Assembly (NCBI RefSeq): GCF_001590905.1
Contig: NZ_BCTT01000010.1
Coordinates: 372,001-436,000, forward strand
Direction of reading: 5' to 3'
Source of the DNA: Serratia grimesii NBRC 13537
Lineage (GTDB): Bacteria; Pseudomonadota; Gammaproteobacteria; Enterobacterales; Enterobacteriaceae
DNA length: 64,000 nt
The first letter of the stretch is position 1. Each line of letters starts with the position of its first letter. Made by a program: the position numbers and the translations under genes. The notes under the pieces are model-generated. The model searched no databases. It was not told the origin of the DNA and worked only from the letters and a program-made list of their open reading frames with translations. Shown here piece by piece: positions 1 to 8,631 of the stretch.

Positions 1-1244
1 TGTTCTTTGCACTGGAATCATTAAGCACCCGCACGCGCAGTGCGGCGCAGATTAATGCCGAGATTAACGCCAAGATTTCACAGATCCAGGAAGGATTCGC
101 GTTCTCCATTATGCCACCGCCGATCCTCGGCATCGGCCAAGGTTCTGGTTACTCACTGTATATTCAGGACCGTGCCGGTCTGGGCTATGGCGCGCTGCAA
201 ACCGCAGTCAACACGATGTCAGGCGCGATCATGCAAACACCGGGCATGGGGTTCCCAATCTCATCTTATCAGGCCAATGTTCCCCAGTTGGATGCGAAAA
301 TTGACCGCGATAAGGCTAAAGCCCAAGGTGTCCCACTCAACGCCCTGTTCAGCACCCTGCAAACCTATCTCGGTTCGTCTTATATCAATGACTTCAACCG
401 TTATGGCCGTACCTGGAAGGTGATGGCGCAGGCCGACGGCCAGTTCCGCGACAGCGTGGAGGATATTGCCAACCTCCGTACCCGTAACGATAAGGGTGAA
501 ATGGTCCCCATTGGCAGTATGGTCAGCATCAGTACCACTTACGGCCCCGATCCGGTAATCCGTTACAACGGCTTCCCGGCGGCGGATCTGATTGGTGATG
601 CCGATCCACGCGTATTGTCTTCTTCACAAGCCATGAGTGAATTGACCGTGATGGCCAACAAGCTGTTGCCGAATGGCATGAACATTCAATGGACCGATCT
701 GAGCTATCAGCAATCTACCCAGGGCAATGCGGCGATTATTGTGTTCCCGGTAGCCGTGCTATTGGCTTTCCTGGCGCTGGCAGCCTTGTACGAAAGCTGG
801 ACGTTGCCGTTGGCAGTGATCCTGATCGTGCCGATGACCATGCTGTCGGCACTGTTCGGCGTCTGGCTGACCGGCGGTGACAACAACGTATTCGTACAAG
901 TGGGGTTAGTCGTGTTGATGGGGCTGGCTTGTAAGAACGCCATTTTGATCGTTGAGTTCGCTCGCGAGCTGGAACTGCAAGGCAAAAGTATTATGGAAGC
1001 AGCGCTTGAAGCCTGTCGTCTGCGACTGCGGCCGATCGTCATGACCTCCATTGCCTTTATCGCCGGGACTATCCCACTGATCATGGGGCACGGAGCCGGT
1101 GCTGAAGTCCGTGGCGTCACCGGCATCACGGTGTTTTCCGGCATGCTGGGCGTCACGCTGTTTGGGTTGTTCCTGACCCCGGTGTTCTACGTTACTCTGC
1201 GCCGTATGGTGACACGCAAAACGCGGCAACACGTGGCCGAATAA
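1..1244 (+). CDS. oqxB: OqxB-like RND multidrug efflux permease, 3' part
   Basis: Inner-membrane proton-driven RND pump subunit that works with a periplasmic adaptor and an outer-membrane channel to export drugs. Only about the last 413 codons are in the window (family about 1050 aa); the reading frame is open from base 3. Visible are the second periplasmic porter/docking part and the last transmembrane bundle, including LAALYESWTLPLAVILIVP and GLACKNAILIVEFARELE, which are typical HAE1-family segments. The sequence agrees almost throughout with remembered Klebsiella OqxB, more closely than with AcrB. A convergent OqxR-like gene follows, as in the Klebsiella locus. The substrate range cannot be read from sequence. 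Confidence 0.9.
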   Translation, partial: FFALESLSTRTRSAAQINAEINAKISQIQEGFAFSIMPPPILGIGQGSGYSLYIQDRAGLGYGALQTAVNTMSGAIMQTPGMGFPISSYQANVPQLDAKIDRDKAKAQGVPLNALFSTLQTYLGSSYINDFNRYGRTWKVMAQADGQFRDSVEDIANLRTRNDKGEMVPIGSMVSISTTYGPDPVIRYNGFPAADLIGDADPRVLSSSQAMSELTVMANKLLPNGMNIQWTDLSYQQSTQGNAAIIVFPVAVLLAFLALAALYESWTLPLAVILIVPMTMLSALFGVWLTGGDNNVFVQVGLVVLMGLACKNAILIVEFARELELQGKSIMEAALEACRLRLRPIVMTSIAFIAGTIPLIMGHGAGAEVRGVTGITVFSGMLGVTLFGLFLTPVFYVTLRRMVTRKTRQHVAE

Positions 1245-1264
1245 TACGCCTGCCACAGCCACAA

Positions 1265-1292
1265 AAAAGCCCGTTTTTTAAACCGGGCTTTT
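1265..1292. terminator. bidirectional terminator between oqxB and oqxR
   Basis: A 9-bp inverted repeat (AAAAGCCCG / CGGGCTTTT) has A-rich and T-rich flanks, so it can end transcripts from both convergent genes. Confidence 0.75.
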
Positions 1293-1327
1293 CTTTGCTT
1301 TATTCTTTATATCGCGTGTACCGCAGA

Positions 1328-1813
1328 CTATTTTTCCGCTGTTTCTTCGTCTTTTACGTCTTGCATTGCATAGGCCGCGCAGGCACGCTTATCGCCACGC
1401 TCCAGTTCAGCCAGAGAATCCGCCACCGTGTAGCGCGCCAGTACGTTCAGCGATGCCTCTTCCGCCTCGTTCACCACCGACTTGAAATACCAGCAGGCGT
1501 TGGCACTGACCAGGCAACGTGCCGGCCCTTCCGGTCTGGCTGCCCAGATGCGTTTATCATCGATAACAGACAGATAGATATCCCGCAGGGTGATCTGTTC
1601 CGCCGGGCGGCCCAGATGAATCGAGCCATTACGGCCTAGGGTCGAGACAATGATGCCACTTTTGGTCAAGGGCACCATCAGCTTGCGGATAAAACTGGGG
1701 TTAGCTTCCAGACCGGCGGCAAGCACCGCGCTGGTCGAACGCACGCCCAGCTTCTCAGCCACGGCCACGCTAAGTACCATTTGCATTGCAGTCGGAAAGC
1801 GAAAATCTAACAT
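1328..1813 (-). CDS. oqxR: Rrf2-family repressor OqxR-like
   Basis: DNA-binding regulator of the Rrf2 family, 161 aa, predicted to repress the neighbouring oqxAB efflux operon. The N-terminal winged helix spans about residues 1-80 (LEANPSFIRKLMVPLTKSG is the recognition region). The central part carries ARCLVSANACWYFKSV with two cysteines where other Rrf2 proteins hold an iron-sulfur cluster; a third cysteine lies near the C-terminus, so a cluster is possible but not shown. The start is an ATG preceded by a purine-rich stretch (GGAGACAGAG). Its position just beyond the oqxB terminator, pointing towards it, matches the Klebsiella arrangement. In Klebsiella loss of OqxR raises oqxAB expression; the same role here is inferred. 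Confidence 0.85.
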   Translation of the reverse strand: MLDFRFPTAMQMVLSVAVAEKLGVRSTSAVLAAGLEANPSFIRKLMVPLTKSGIIVSTLGRNGSIHLGRPAEQITLRDIYLSVIDDKRIWAARPEGPARCLVSANACWYFKSVVNEAEEASLNVLARYTVADSLAELERGDKRACAAYAMQDVKDEETAEK

Positions 1814-2149
1814 GTTTTTATCTCTGTCTCCGGGAGACTAAATGCTTGGACTGGGTCGGTGCAAGATGCACGTCATCACACCCACTCAACTGCACAATAA
1901 TATAACAAACACTGTTGCACTATTGAAGGTATGCCCGGATAAATCGCACGGATACATTAGGTCGGAAATCGCGTCAGAACTGGCCTGATAGCAAATGGCA
2001 GGGATTAAAACCCTATGAATCTCGTTGTTGCTGTTTGAACGACTACGGGGACAAAAAGCAGAAACCCGCGTCAATATTAATGCCGCTCGCTTAACTGCGT
2101 TAAACGATCAGAACTAACACTGTCCGCGGGTTTAATTCTTAAACTGTGA
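1814..2149. other. intergenic region upstream of oqxR
   Basis: About 336 bases between the divergently oriented ends of oqxR start and ycfJ stop. It must hold the oqxR promoter; the part at 1880-1930 is AT-rich. The only clear structure is the long-loop inverted repeat listed separately. No convincing coding frame was seen. Confidence 0.5.
2062..2133 (-). terminator. possible ycfJ terminator with long loop
   Basis: AAACCCGCG at 2062-2070 is the exact inverse of CGCGGGTTT at 2125-2133. Read on the minus strand the second arm runs into a U-rich stretch. The 54-base loop contains its own TTAAC/GTTAA hairpin. The loop is long for an intrinsic terminator, so this is tentative. Confidence 0.4.
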
Positions 2150-2686
2150 TCAGGCTTTATTCAGCACCAGCTGGCCGCTTTTATCCAGCGGAATCTGGGT
2201 ACCAGGATCATGATCCATACGGATCTTGCCCTGCTGAGTACCGATCTTGTAGGTCACATCGTAACCCAGCATTTTCTGTGATTTGTCGTAGACTGTTCTG
2301 CAACGCTGCTGCGTACTGGTGGTGGTGTCGTTATTCTGCATCGCCCCCTGTACCTGATTACCGGCGTAGCCGCCACCCAGAGCACCGACGACCGTCGCAA
2401 CATCACGCCCACGACCCCCGCCGAACTGATGGCCTATTACCCCACCCGCCACTGCACCCAGAACAGAACCGGCAAGACGGTTCTCATCCTGTACAGGCGC
2501 ACGGTGAGTCACGGTCACATTGCGGCATTCCTGACGCGGGGTCTTGATCGTTTCTTTGATCGGCGTTGCAGCAAGTACCTGCGCGTATTGCGGACCAGAA
2601 GAAAAGACATCAAGACTGGCGACCGCAGCAATACCCAGAGCTGCAGCGATACCAATACCCACACCAGCTAACATTGACTTGTTCAC
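2150..2686 (-). CDS. ycfJ: YcfJ-like glycine-zipper envelope protein
   Basis: Predicted periplasmic or membrane-associated protein of 178 aa, resembling E. coli YcfJ along its length. An N-terminal hydrophobic segment (MLAGVGIGIAAALGIAAVA) is followed by a glycine-zipper region, GSVLGAVAGGVIGHQFGGGR and VVGALGGGYAGNQ, as in the Rick_17kDa/glycine-zipper families. The start is taken as GTG at 2686 because a perfect AGGAGG lies 7 bases upstream and the protein then begins like E. coli YcfJ (NKSML). An upstream in-frame ATG at 2713 has no such support. It is a single gene with its own intergenic regions on both sides. In E. coli ycfJ affects biofilm formation; the molecular role is unknown. Confidence 0.88.
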   Translation of the reverse strand: MNKSMLAGVGIGIAAALGIAAVASLDVFSSGPQYAQVLAATPIKETIKTPRQECRNVTVTHRAPVQDENRLAGSVLGAVAGGVIGHQFGGGRGRDVATVVGALGGGYAGNQVQGAMQNNDTTTSTQQRCRTVYDKSQKMLGYDVTYKIGTQQGKIRMDHDPGTQIPLDKSGQLVLNKA

Positions 2687-2996
2687 AGGAAATCCTCCTG
2701 AAAGTGTTACCACGCATTTGTACCGGGGACTTTACCGACATTGCACCGCGCTTATTATTTTGCGCATTGGCGGCACGTGGTATTCCGGTTTACGGCGTGC
2801 GCGACGCGCCGTCTGTAAACGAGATAAAGTCTGCACAATGTTCCAGAACCTCGCAATAAGACAATATGACCAAAGATGCCGGAAATCACGTTTGCCCCCA
2901 GTGTTTAGGAGGATTCTTAAGACTTTTACCTATAGAGGCGGGACATTGTTCTGAACAATCAGTCCATAACCGCCCTATTTCACCGGGATAAGCCAT
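2687..2996. other. intergenic region upstream of ycfJ
   Basis: About 310 bases between ycfJ and the ndh terminator, expected to carry the ycfJ promoter on the minus strand. An imperfect inverted repeat is visible at 2788-2820 (GTTTACGGCG with CGCCGT plus GTAAAC, two-base bulge). No coding frame with start signals was found. Confidence 0.4.
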
Positions 2997-3027
2997 AAAA
3001 AAACCCACGCGGGCGAACCGGCGTGGG
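2997..3027 (-). terminator. ndh intrinsic terminator
   Basis: CCCACGC / GCGTGGG (3004-3010 and 3021-3027) forms a GC-rich stem; on the minus strand it is followed by seven U residues (2997-3003). It lies just past the ndh stop codon. Confidence 0.85.
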
Positions 3028-3048
3028 TGGAGTCGACAACGCGAGCTG

Positions 3049-4353
3049 TTAGTGCATTTTCAAACGCGGGCGGATCACCCGGTTAATGCCACCGACCAGC
3101 ATCATCAGACCGGTTTTGATATAGCCGTGCAAAGCGACCTGGTGCATACGGTACAGTGAGATATAGACGAAACGCGCTATGCGGCCTTCTACCATCATTG
3201 AACCACGCATCAGGTTGCCCATCAGGCTACCAACGGTACTGAAGCGGGACAGAGACACCAAGGAACCGTGGTCTTTGTACACGTACGGCTTCAACGTCTG
3301 ACCATTCATCAGAGCCAGAATGTTGGTGAAGCAGCGCGATGCCATCTGATGTGCCGATTGTGCACGTGGCGGGACGAAACCGCCGCCCTCTTTCGGACAG
3401 GAAGCACAGTCACCGATAGCGAAAATGTTCGGATCACGCGTGGTCTGCAGCGTTGGCTCTACCACCAGTTGGTTAATACGGTTGGTTTCCAGCCCGGCGA
3501 TGTCTTTCATAAAGTCTGGCGCCTTGATACCGGCAGCCCACACCATCAGATCAGCATCGATAAATTCGCCACCTTTGGTGTTCAGACCTTTGGCATCCGC
3601 GCTGGTGACCATAGTGTTGGTCAGTACGCGTACGCCCAGTTTGTTCAATTCCTGATGTGCAGCGGCAGAAATACGTGGCGGCAATGCAGGCAGAATGCGT
3701 TCACCTGCTTCGACCAACGTCACGTTAAGTGCGCTGTTGTCCAGGCCTTCAAAGCCGTAGCTGTGCAATTGCTTCACCGCGTTATGCAGTTCAGCTGACA
3801 GCTCAACACCGGTAGCACCACCACCGACGATGGCGATGTTTACCCGTTCTTTTTGCCCCGGCTGCGCCGAGAACTTAAGGAACAGGTTAAGCATTTCGTT
3901 GTGGAAGCGTCGCGCCTGGTGAGGGTTATCCAGGAAGATACAGTGATCTTTTACGCCAGCCGTGCCGAAATCGTTCGAAGTACTGCCCAGCGCCATGACC
4001 AAGATGTCATAAGACAACTCGCGCTCAGGTACCAGTTCGCCGCCCTGTTCATCGCAGATTTGCGCCAGGTGGATCGTTTTCGTCTCACGGTTAATATTGG
4101 TCAGCGAACCCAGTTGGAAGCTGAAAGCATGATTACGTGCGTGCGCCAGGTAGCTCAGCGCATCGACGCCGTCATCAAGGGAACCGGTTGCGACTTCATG
4201 CAGCAAAGGTTTCCACAGATGGCTGTGATTACGGTCTACCAGTGTGATGTCTGCTTTGTGCTTACGACCGAGTTTATGGCCCAGGCTGGTCGCCAGTTCT
4301 AGACCACCAGCACCACCGCCCACAATGACGATTTTTTTCTTTGGCGTTGTCAA
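3049..4353 (-). CDS. ndh: NADH dehydrogenase II (Ndh)
   Basis: Single-subunit, non-proton-pumping NADH:quinone oxidoreductase of the inner membrane; it passes electrons from NADH through FAD to the quinone pool. The protein is 434 aa, as in E. coli. The FAD-binding Rossmann motif [10 protein letters not shown] is at residues 10-19, the NADH-binding motif [17 protein letters not shown] near residue 175, and a second FAD contact at [11 protein letters not shown]. The C-terminal membrane-anchor region has basic residues (RVIRPRLK). The start is a TTG at 4353, with AGGGG 7 bases upstream; it gives the E. coli-like beginning MTTP. PdhR- and FNR-like operators lie upstream, so repression without oxygen and when pyruvate is low is expected. 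Confidence 0.97.
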   Translation of the reverse strand: MTTPKKKIVIVGGGAGGLELATSLGHKLGRKHKADITLVDRNHSHLWKPLLHEVATGSLDDGVDALSYLAHARNHAFSFQLGSLTNINRETKTIHLAQICDEQGGELVPERELSYDILVMALGSTSNDFGTAGVKDHCIFLDNPHQARRFHNEMLNLFLKFSAQPGQKERVNIAIVGGGATGVELSAELHNAVKQLHSYGFEGLDNSALNVTLVEAGERILPALPPRISAAAHQELNKLGVRVLTNTMVTSADAKGLNTKGGEFIDADLMVWAAGIKAPDFMKDIAGLETNRINQLVVEPTLQTTRDPNIFAIGDCASCPKEGGGFVPPRAQSAHQMASRCFTNILALMNGQTLKPYVYKDHGSLVSLSRFSTVGSLMGNLMRGSMMVEGRIARFVYISLYRMHQVALHGYIKTGLMMLVGGINRVIRPRLKMH

Positions 4354-4472
4354 AATAATCCCCTAAATGTGAACCAATTGTTATCCAAGGGTAAATAAAT
4401 AATATCCTTAGAATACATAGGGTTCGCGTAAAATAAACCTGCTATCTGAAGCCAGAATAGCATGCGAGGTTA

Positions 4473-4487
4473 TTTGGTCATACCAAA
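4473..4487. promoter_or_regulatory. PdhR-like operator of ndh
   Basis: TTTGGTCATACCAAA is a perfect palindrome around a 3-base centre and fits the PdhR pattern TTGGT-N3-ACCAA. E. coli ndh is a known PdhR target. The site is about 120 bases upstream of the ndh start codon. Confidence 0.75.
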
Positions 4488-4488
4488 A

Positions 4489-4502
4489 TTGATGTACATC
4501 AA
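4489..4502. promoter_or_regulatory. FNR box of ndh
   Basis: TTGATGTACATCAA matches the FNR consensus TTGAT-N4-ATCAA in all ten fixed positions. E. coli ndh is repressed by FNR under anaerobiosis. A possible -10 (TATTCT on the minus strand, 4459-4454) would put the box centre near -48. Confidence 0.85.
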
Positions 4503-4597
4503 ACTTTTTTGGTTAAAGCCTGGACGAAGGGAAATTTTGAGGATTGTGATTCAAATAGTTAGCGCTGGGTCACAGTTTTAAATTTTGTCGCCCATGA

Positions 4598-4641
4598 GGC
4601 AAAACCCGGCATTTTGGCAAAAAAATGCCGCAATTTTTGCC
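4598..4641 (-). terminator. nested hairpin downstream of ycfP
   Basis: Two exact nested arms: GGCAAAA/TTTTGCC outside and CGGCATTTT/AAAATGCCG inside. The U-rich arms make it a plausible terminator for ycfP transcripts before the ndh promoter, though there is no simple U tail after the outer arm. Confidence 0.5.
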
Positions 4642-4685
4642 CGTAAAAAGCAATCATTGCGGCGGCTTCAGGCGTTATGAAACTG

Positions 4686-5228
4686 TTACGCCAGCGTCTT
4701 GAATGCTTTGATGCGTTGCAAATGTGGCGAGATATTTTTGAACTTGTGGGTCTGCTGTTCATCCCAGACAATTTCATAGTACTTATGCAGCAATTCAGCA
4801 CTGCGCTGACTGTCGAGTACCTCATCATGACGGGAAAGCACCGCCAGGCAACGATCGCGGTTTTTTTCTCGGAAATCGTCCACGCACTTGGTGGCAATAT
4901 CGCGATACTCCTCCGGCCGATCGATTTTGCCTTGCATATGTTCTTCAGGATACAAGTTGGGGTTGAAGATCACCTGTCGGATACCACACAGAAAGCCAAT
5001 GCGTTCGGCCCAAAATCCGCCCAAACCAACACCGCAGATTAGCGGGTGCTTGTCCCCTTCCTGTTGAACTGCCTTGTCTACTTCTTTCAATAAATGCTGC
5101 ATGTCATGGCGTGGATGCAAGGTGCTGTAGCTAATAAAGCGTACGTCCGGATCGATAAACTGTAGCTGTAACACCTTTTCATGATTGCCGGGACTGGTGG
5201 AATCGAAACCATGCAAATAGATAATCAT
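4686..5228 (-). CDS. ycfP: YcfP family alpha/beta-hydrolase fold protein
   Basis: UPF0227/YqiA-like protein of 180 aa with an alpha/beta-hydrolase fold. It opens with IIYLHGFDS, the usual oxyanion-loop strand. The place of the nucleophile elbow reads GVGLGG, so the catalytic serine of G-x-S-x-G is replaced by glycine, as remembered for E. coli YcfP; ordinary esterase activity is therefore doubtful. A histidine in [10 protein letters not shown] is kept near the C-terminus. The ATG has GAGGATCC just upstream. It follows nagZ by 72 bases on the same strand and probably shares its transcript. Cellular role unknown. Confidence 0.92.
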   Translation of the reverse strand: MIIYLHGFDSTSPGNHEKVLQLQFIDPDVRFISYSTLHPRHDMQHLLKEVDKAVQQEGDKHPLICGVGLGGFWAERIGFLCGIRQVIFNPNLYPEEHMQGKIDRPEEYRDIATKCVDDFREKNRDRCLAVLSRHDEVLDSQRSAELLHKYYEIVWDEQQTHKFKNISPHLQRIKAFKTLA

Positions 5229-5300
5229 GTGGATCCTCGCAACAAGCTGAGGGCCGTGCCGCAGCCCTCATCATTTACGCCGCATTACGACGCCCTGGGT

Positions 5301-6332
5301 TCACCCCGCATTACGCTGTTTGTGCTCCTCCCAGCGTTCGCTTAGCGCATTCAGCTCTTTATGCGCCTGCTGCCAGCGCGCAGAATCACGCAGCTCCTGA
5401 CGGGTGAACTGACCGCGATGATATAACTGCTTAACACGCTCTGCTTTGACCGGGGACAGGTTATCCAGCACGCTGACCGCCCCTGCGCGATTATTGCATA
5501 CCAGAATCATGTCGCAGCCGGCATCCAATGCTGCCTGGCCACGTTCGGCATAGCTGCCCATAATCGCCGCCCCTTCCATCGACAAATCGTCCGAGAAGAT
5601 AACACCGTCGAAGCCCAGCTCCTGACGCAAAATCTGTTTTAGCCAGTAAGGTGAGCCGCTGGCTGGACGTGGGTCTGCTTCAGTATAGATGACGTGCGCT
5701 GGCATCACGGCGTCCAACAGCTGACGGTTAATCAATTCACGGAAGATCGCCATATCATGTTCGCGGATCTCAGCCAACGGACGCGGATCGCGAGGCGTTT
5801 CTTTATGCGAATCTGCGCTCACTGCACCGTGACCAGGGAAATGCTTACCGGTGGTTTTCATTCCAGCGCTGTGCATGCCCAAAATGAAACGTTCGGCCAT
5901 CACCAGCGCCTGCTGTGGATCGCTGTGGAAAGAACGTTCGCCGATCGCTGCACTAACATGGCCAATATCAAGCACTGGAGCAAAGCTGATGTCGATATCC
6001 TGCGCGATCATTTCCGCCGCCATTAGCCAGCCGGCTTCCTGCGCCAGTCGACCACCTTCATGGGCTGAGTTCAGGGCCGCGAACGACTGCGCAGCCGGTA
6101 ACCGGGTGAAACCTTCGCGGAAACGCTGCACGCGGCCACCTTCCTGATCCACCGCCACCACCAGTCGATCGTGGGAAGCCTCACGGATCTGGCGTACCAA
6201 TTCACGCAACTGTTCTGCGTCATGGAAATTACGGGTGAACAGGATCAGACCGCCCACCAGCGGATGTTTTAGGATCTCACGTTCTTCTGCATCCAGCTCA
6301 TAGCTGGCGACATCTAACATTACTGGGCCCAC
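5301..6332 (-). CDS. nagZ: beta-N-acetylglucosaminidase NagZ
   Basis: Cytoplasmic glycoside hydrolase family 3 enzyme that removes GlcNAc from anhydromuropeptides during cell-wall recycling; its product feeds AmpR signalling of ampC in species that have it. The protein is 343 aa. KHFPGHG at residues 163-169 contains the flexible-loop Asp/His region typical of NagZ, and FSDDLSM holds the nucleophile aspartate. The start is chosen as GTG at 6332, giving MGPVML as in E. coli with GAGG 5 bases upstream; another GTG two codons earlier is less well spaced. It sits in the conserved minus-strand run hinT-ycfL-lpoB-thiK-nagZ-ycfP. Confidence 0.95.
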   Translation of the reverse strand: MGPVMLDVASYELDAEEREILKHPLVGGLILFTRNFHDAEQLRELVRQIREASHDRLVVAVDQEGGRVQRFREGFTRLPAAQSFAALNSAHEGGRLAQEAGWLMAAEMIAQDIDISFAPVLDIGHVSAAIGERSFHSDPQQALVMAERFILGMHSAGMKTTGKHFPGHGAVSADSHKETPRDPRPLAEIREHDMAIFRELINRQLLDAVMPAHVIYTEADPRPASGSPYWLKQILRQELGFDGVIFSDDLSMEGAAIMGSYAERGQAALDAGCDMILVCNNRAGAVSVLDNLSPVKAERVKQLYHRGQFTRQELRDSARWQQAHKELNALSERWEEHKQRNAG

Positions 6333-6356
6333 GGCCACCTCACTTCATTATTCATT

Positions 6357-6427
6357 TATACCTGTCATACTTGAAGCTGCATCTTTGTTGGCTGCGCCTC
6401 AATGCAACGCCCATTATTTTAGGTATA
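6357..6427. repeat. dispersed palindromic repeat, copy 1 (short form)
   Basis: The element is bounded by TATACCT (6357-6363) and AGGTATA (6421-6427). Inside are CTTGAAGCTGCAT and GTTGGCTGCGCC, motifs I recall from a family of intergenic repeats in Serratia, Yersinia and Photorhabdus. It supplies the last codons and stop of thiK. A longer related copy is at 42039-42151. Confidence 0.5.
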
Positions 6428-7289
6428 GAACATGGGATGTTAAACAAAAACGCCGGTGCAACACGGCACCCCAGCGCAAAAATTCAGGATCGCCGGTCTG
6501 TTGCCAGCGCACTTCAAACCATAACAACATCAGATAATCTACCCACGGCAGCCAGCGCTGCACCTGCGCGCTCAGCACCTGCACATTGAGATAACCGATC
6601 TGCGCATAACGCTGTAAAAAACGCTGTTGGTCGGCTGACGACCAGGCGTTACCACGAAACAGCGCAGCGATGTCCAGCGCGATATCCCCGTCAGCGGCAT
6701 ACTCCCAGTCAATCAATCTCAGGCCTTCGGCCTGTGCTATCAGATTGCCCGGATGAATATCCATATGCAACGGTGCCAATTTCAAGGGTGTCGGCGGGCA
6801 GCGATGCAGGAAACGCTGATGCAGCCGTAACCAAGCGGGCGTAAGACGCTGGCGATCCAACTGCTGCCAATAACGGGCAAACTGTCGCTGCAGATTTAGC
6901 GGGTAGCCACTGCGCGGTTGCCGATGCAAACTTGCCATCAACTCTGACAAGTTTCCACACTCATTTAGCTGAATGAAACCGGACTCTGTGACAACGTCAC
7001 CATCAAGCCATTGCAGGATAATCCACTGATTATTCTGCGCTAAAACCTGCGGGCCGATTCTTCTTCCACTACGCCGAAGCAGGCGCGCCTCACGCCGACG
7101 ACTGACACCAAGCGCGCTTTTCTCTGCGCTTTGTTGACGCGCCAGAAGCTGTACGCCGTCACCTTCAATACGCCAACTTTCGCCTGTCAGCCCCTGTACC
7201 GGGCTGAAACGACAACCGGCGGTTTTCACCGCCGGCAGCTCGCTTTCAATCAGTTTTCGCAGTGCGGCTTCAGTGTGTGACTGCGCCAT
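6414..7289 (-). CDS. thiK: thiamine kinase ThiK
   Basis: Phosphorylates thiamine with ATP in the salvage route to thiamine phosphate. The 291-aa protein belongs to the aminoglycoside phosphotransferase/choline kinase fold: LHMDIHPGNL is the catalytic H-x-D-x4-N loop and RLIDWEYA the metal-binding D-x-E/D motif. The ATG at 7289 gives a 20-base overlap with lpoB, which suggests translational coupling; a GTG at 7310 is an alternative. The sequence is clearly less conserved than its neighbours relative to E. coli YcfN, so the name rests on these motifs plus conserved position between lpoB and nagZ. Its last codons lie inside a repeat element. Confidence 0.85.
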   Translation of the reverse strand: MAQSHTEAALRKLIESELPAVKTAGCRFSPVQGLTGESWRIEGDGVQLLARQQSAEKSALGVSRRREARLLRRSGRRIGPQVLAQNNQWIILQWLDGDVVTESGFIQLNECGNLSELMASLHRQPRSGYPLNLQRQFARYWQQLDRQRLTPAWLRLHQRFLHRCPPTPLKLAPLHMDIHPGNLIAQAEGLRLIDWEYAADGDIALDIAALFRGNAWSSADQQRFLQRYAQIGYLNVQVLSAQVQRWLPWVDYLMLLWFEVRWQQTGDPEFLRWGAVLHRRFCLTSHVLYLK

Positions 7290-7854
7290 TACCTGACCAG
7301 ACGATTTCACCGGTTTGTACCAACATCAGTTGCATGTCCAAGGTTGGAGACTTCACATCACCGCTAACGTCGCTATACAGTACATATTGCGCACTGACGA
7401 TACGCGCCAGACCAATGGCCTTGCTACGCGAACCCAGGCTATCATCCGCCGATAGGCCCAGGGTCTGTTTGGCGGTTGCCAACTGCGCTTCTGGCACGAT
7501 AGAGAACGTCTGATTCGACGCTAACGCTTTATGCAGAGCCGATGTCGCCTTCGCGGTCTGTAACGCACCATTGGTGTTGTTCTTTACGCTGTCCAGCAAC
7601 AACACGCTACCTGGATTGACACCATCAGCTTTCAGCATCTGATTCACCAGTGGCTGTACACTGCTCAGCCAGTCGAGCTGCTGAATTTTCGGCGGTTGAG
7701 GCACAGGTTCTGTGACTGGCGGCTGTGGCTCAACGACTGGCGGCGTCACCGGCTCAACAGTCACCGGCGGCTGAGGTTGTTCGGGTTCCGGCGGGCGCGA
7801 CAGACAACCGGTTAACATCAACGCGGCCAGTGCAACAAATAGATACTTTTTCAT
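7270..7854 (-). CDS. lpoB: penicillin-binding protein activator LpoB
   Basis: Outer-membrane lipoprotein that reaches across the periplasm and stimulates the peptidoglycan synthase PBP1B. The lipobox LTGC places the lipidated cysteine at residue 17. A proline-rich disordered linker (about residues 20-55, many PP and EP pairs) follows, then the globular domain to residue 194 containing SVLLLDSVKNNTNG and GLARIVSAQYVLYSDVSG. The length is close to E. coli LpoB (213 aa), with a shorter linker. The ATG is preceded by GAGAGATGA. Gene order ycfL-lpoB-thiK is conserved. Confidence 0.93.
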   Translation of the reverse strand: MKKYLFVALAALMLTGCLSRPPEPEQPQPPVTVEPVTPPVVEPQPPVTEPVPQPPKIQQLDWLSSVQPLVNQMLKADGVNPGSVLLLDSVKNNTNGALQTAKATSALHKALASNQTFSIVPEAQLATAKQTLGLSADDSLGSRSKAIGLARIVSAQYVLYSDVSGDVKSPTLDMQLMLVQTGEIVWSGNGAVTH

Positions 7855-7881
7855 TCATCTCTCTCCCACTGAACCAAGAGG

Positions 7882-8268
7882 TTATAAGAATAGGTACAGA
7901 CGCACGCGTTTGGCATCGAGATTGCCATTGAGTGAATAAATGGTGGCGTCTGAATTTGGTGCAATAGTGATTGTACGCTGCGCTTCAAAAGGCCGGATAT
8001 CCAGCCCCTGATCGTCATACCAGTAGAAGCGATAATGCACCGTTACCGGCGTAGGTTGGCTGTTACTGAGCTCCGAGGTAGCCATCACGCGCCCGGAGGC
8101 ATTCGAAATCGACGGGTTGTCGGCCAGAATGCCTGCGGTAAGCACCGGCGAATCCATCACTACCGTCTGCCGATCGTTCACCGCGATGCCACGTGGGCTG
8201 CTACACCCCATCAAAATGACAGCGGGCAACGCCAGCGCCAAGAGACGCAGGGATTTGCTATAGCGCAT
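7882..8268 (-). CDS. ycfL: YcfL family lipoprotein
   Basis: Small predicted lipoprotein of 128 aa (DUF1425 family). The signal sequence ends in the lipobox ILMGC with cysteine at residue 22. The mature part is a single beta-rich domain; VTVHYRFYWYDDQGLDI is its most characteristic stretch. The ATG has GAGGAAAG 3-4 bases upstream. It lies between hinT (12-base gap) and lpoB, consistent with one transcript. No biochemical role is known. Confidence 0.9.
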   Translation of the reverse strand: MRYSKSLRLLALALPAVILMGCSSPRGIAVNDRQTVVMDSPVLTAGILADNPSISNASGRVMATSELSNSQPTPVTVHYRFYWYDDQGLDIRPFEAQRTITIAPNSDATIYSLNGNLDAKRVRLYLFL

Positions 8269-8280
8269 GACTTTCCTCGA

Positions 8281-8631
8281 TTAGCGAGACAACAAAGGCC
8301 CTAACGAGCGGCCACCGACCAAATGCATATGAATATGATAGACCTCTTGGCCCGCATGGCGATTGCAGTTAACAATCAGGCGGTAGCCATCATCGGCAAT
8401 GCCTTCTTGTTCAGCGATTTTCGCCGCGGCAGTGATCATACGGCCAAGTGCAGCTTCGTGTTCAACAGTGACGTCGTTGATAGTAGGGATCAGCACATTG
8501 GGTACAATCAGAATATGTGTCGGAGCCTGAGGTGAAATATCACGGAAAGCGGTGACCAATTCGTCCTGGTAGACCACATCAGCAGGGATTTCGCGGCGGA
8601 TAATTTTACTGAAAATCGTTTCTTCGGCCAT
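8281..8631 (-). CDS. hinT: purine nucleoside phosphoramidase HinT
   Basis: HIT-superfamily hydrolase of 116 aa that cleaves AMP-amine phosphoramidates. The catalytic histidine triad is seen as [11 protein letters not shown] near the C-terminus. The N-terminus [20 protein letters not shown] is almost identical to E. coli HinT. The start is the ATG at 8631, with AAGGAACG upstream; longer in-frame extension has no support. It is the first gene of the minus-strand group running to ycfP, so the operon promoter should lie in 8632-8884. Confidence 0.96.
   Translation of the reverse strand: MAEETIFSKIIRREIPADVVYQDELVTAFRDISPQAPTHILIVPNVLIPTINDVTVEHEAALGRMITAAAKIAEQEGIADDGYRLIVNCNRHAGQEVYHIHMHLVGGRSLGPLLSR

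Noticed and set aside
2544-2954. Plus-strand frame across ycfJ and its upstream region
   Set aside because: Mostly antisense to ycfJ, which has a perfect ribosome site and full-length similarity to E. coli YcfJ.
4686-5228. Loss of the hydrolase serine in YcfP as a mutation
   Set aside because: The GVGLGG form is, as far as I recall, normal for E. coli YcfP, so it is a family trait and not damage.
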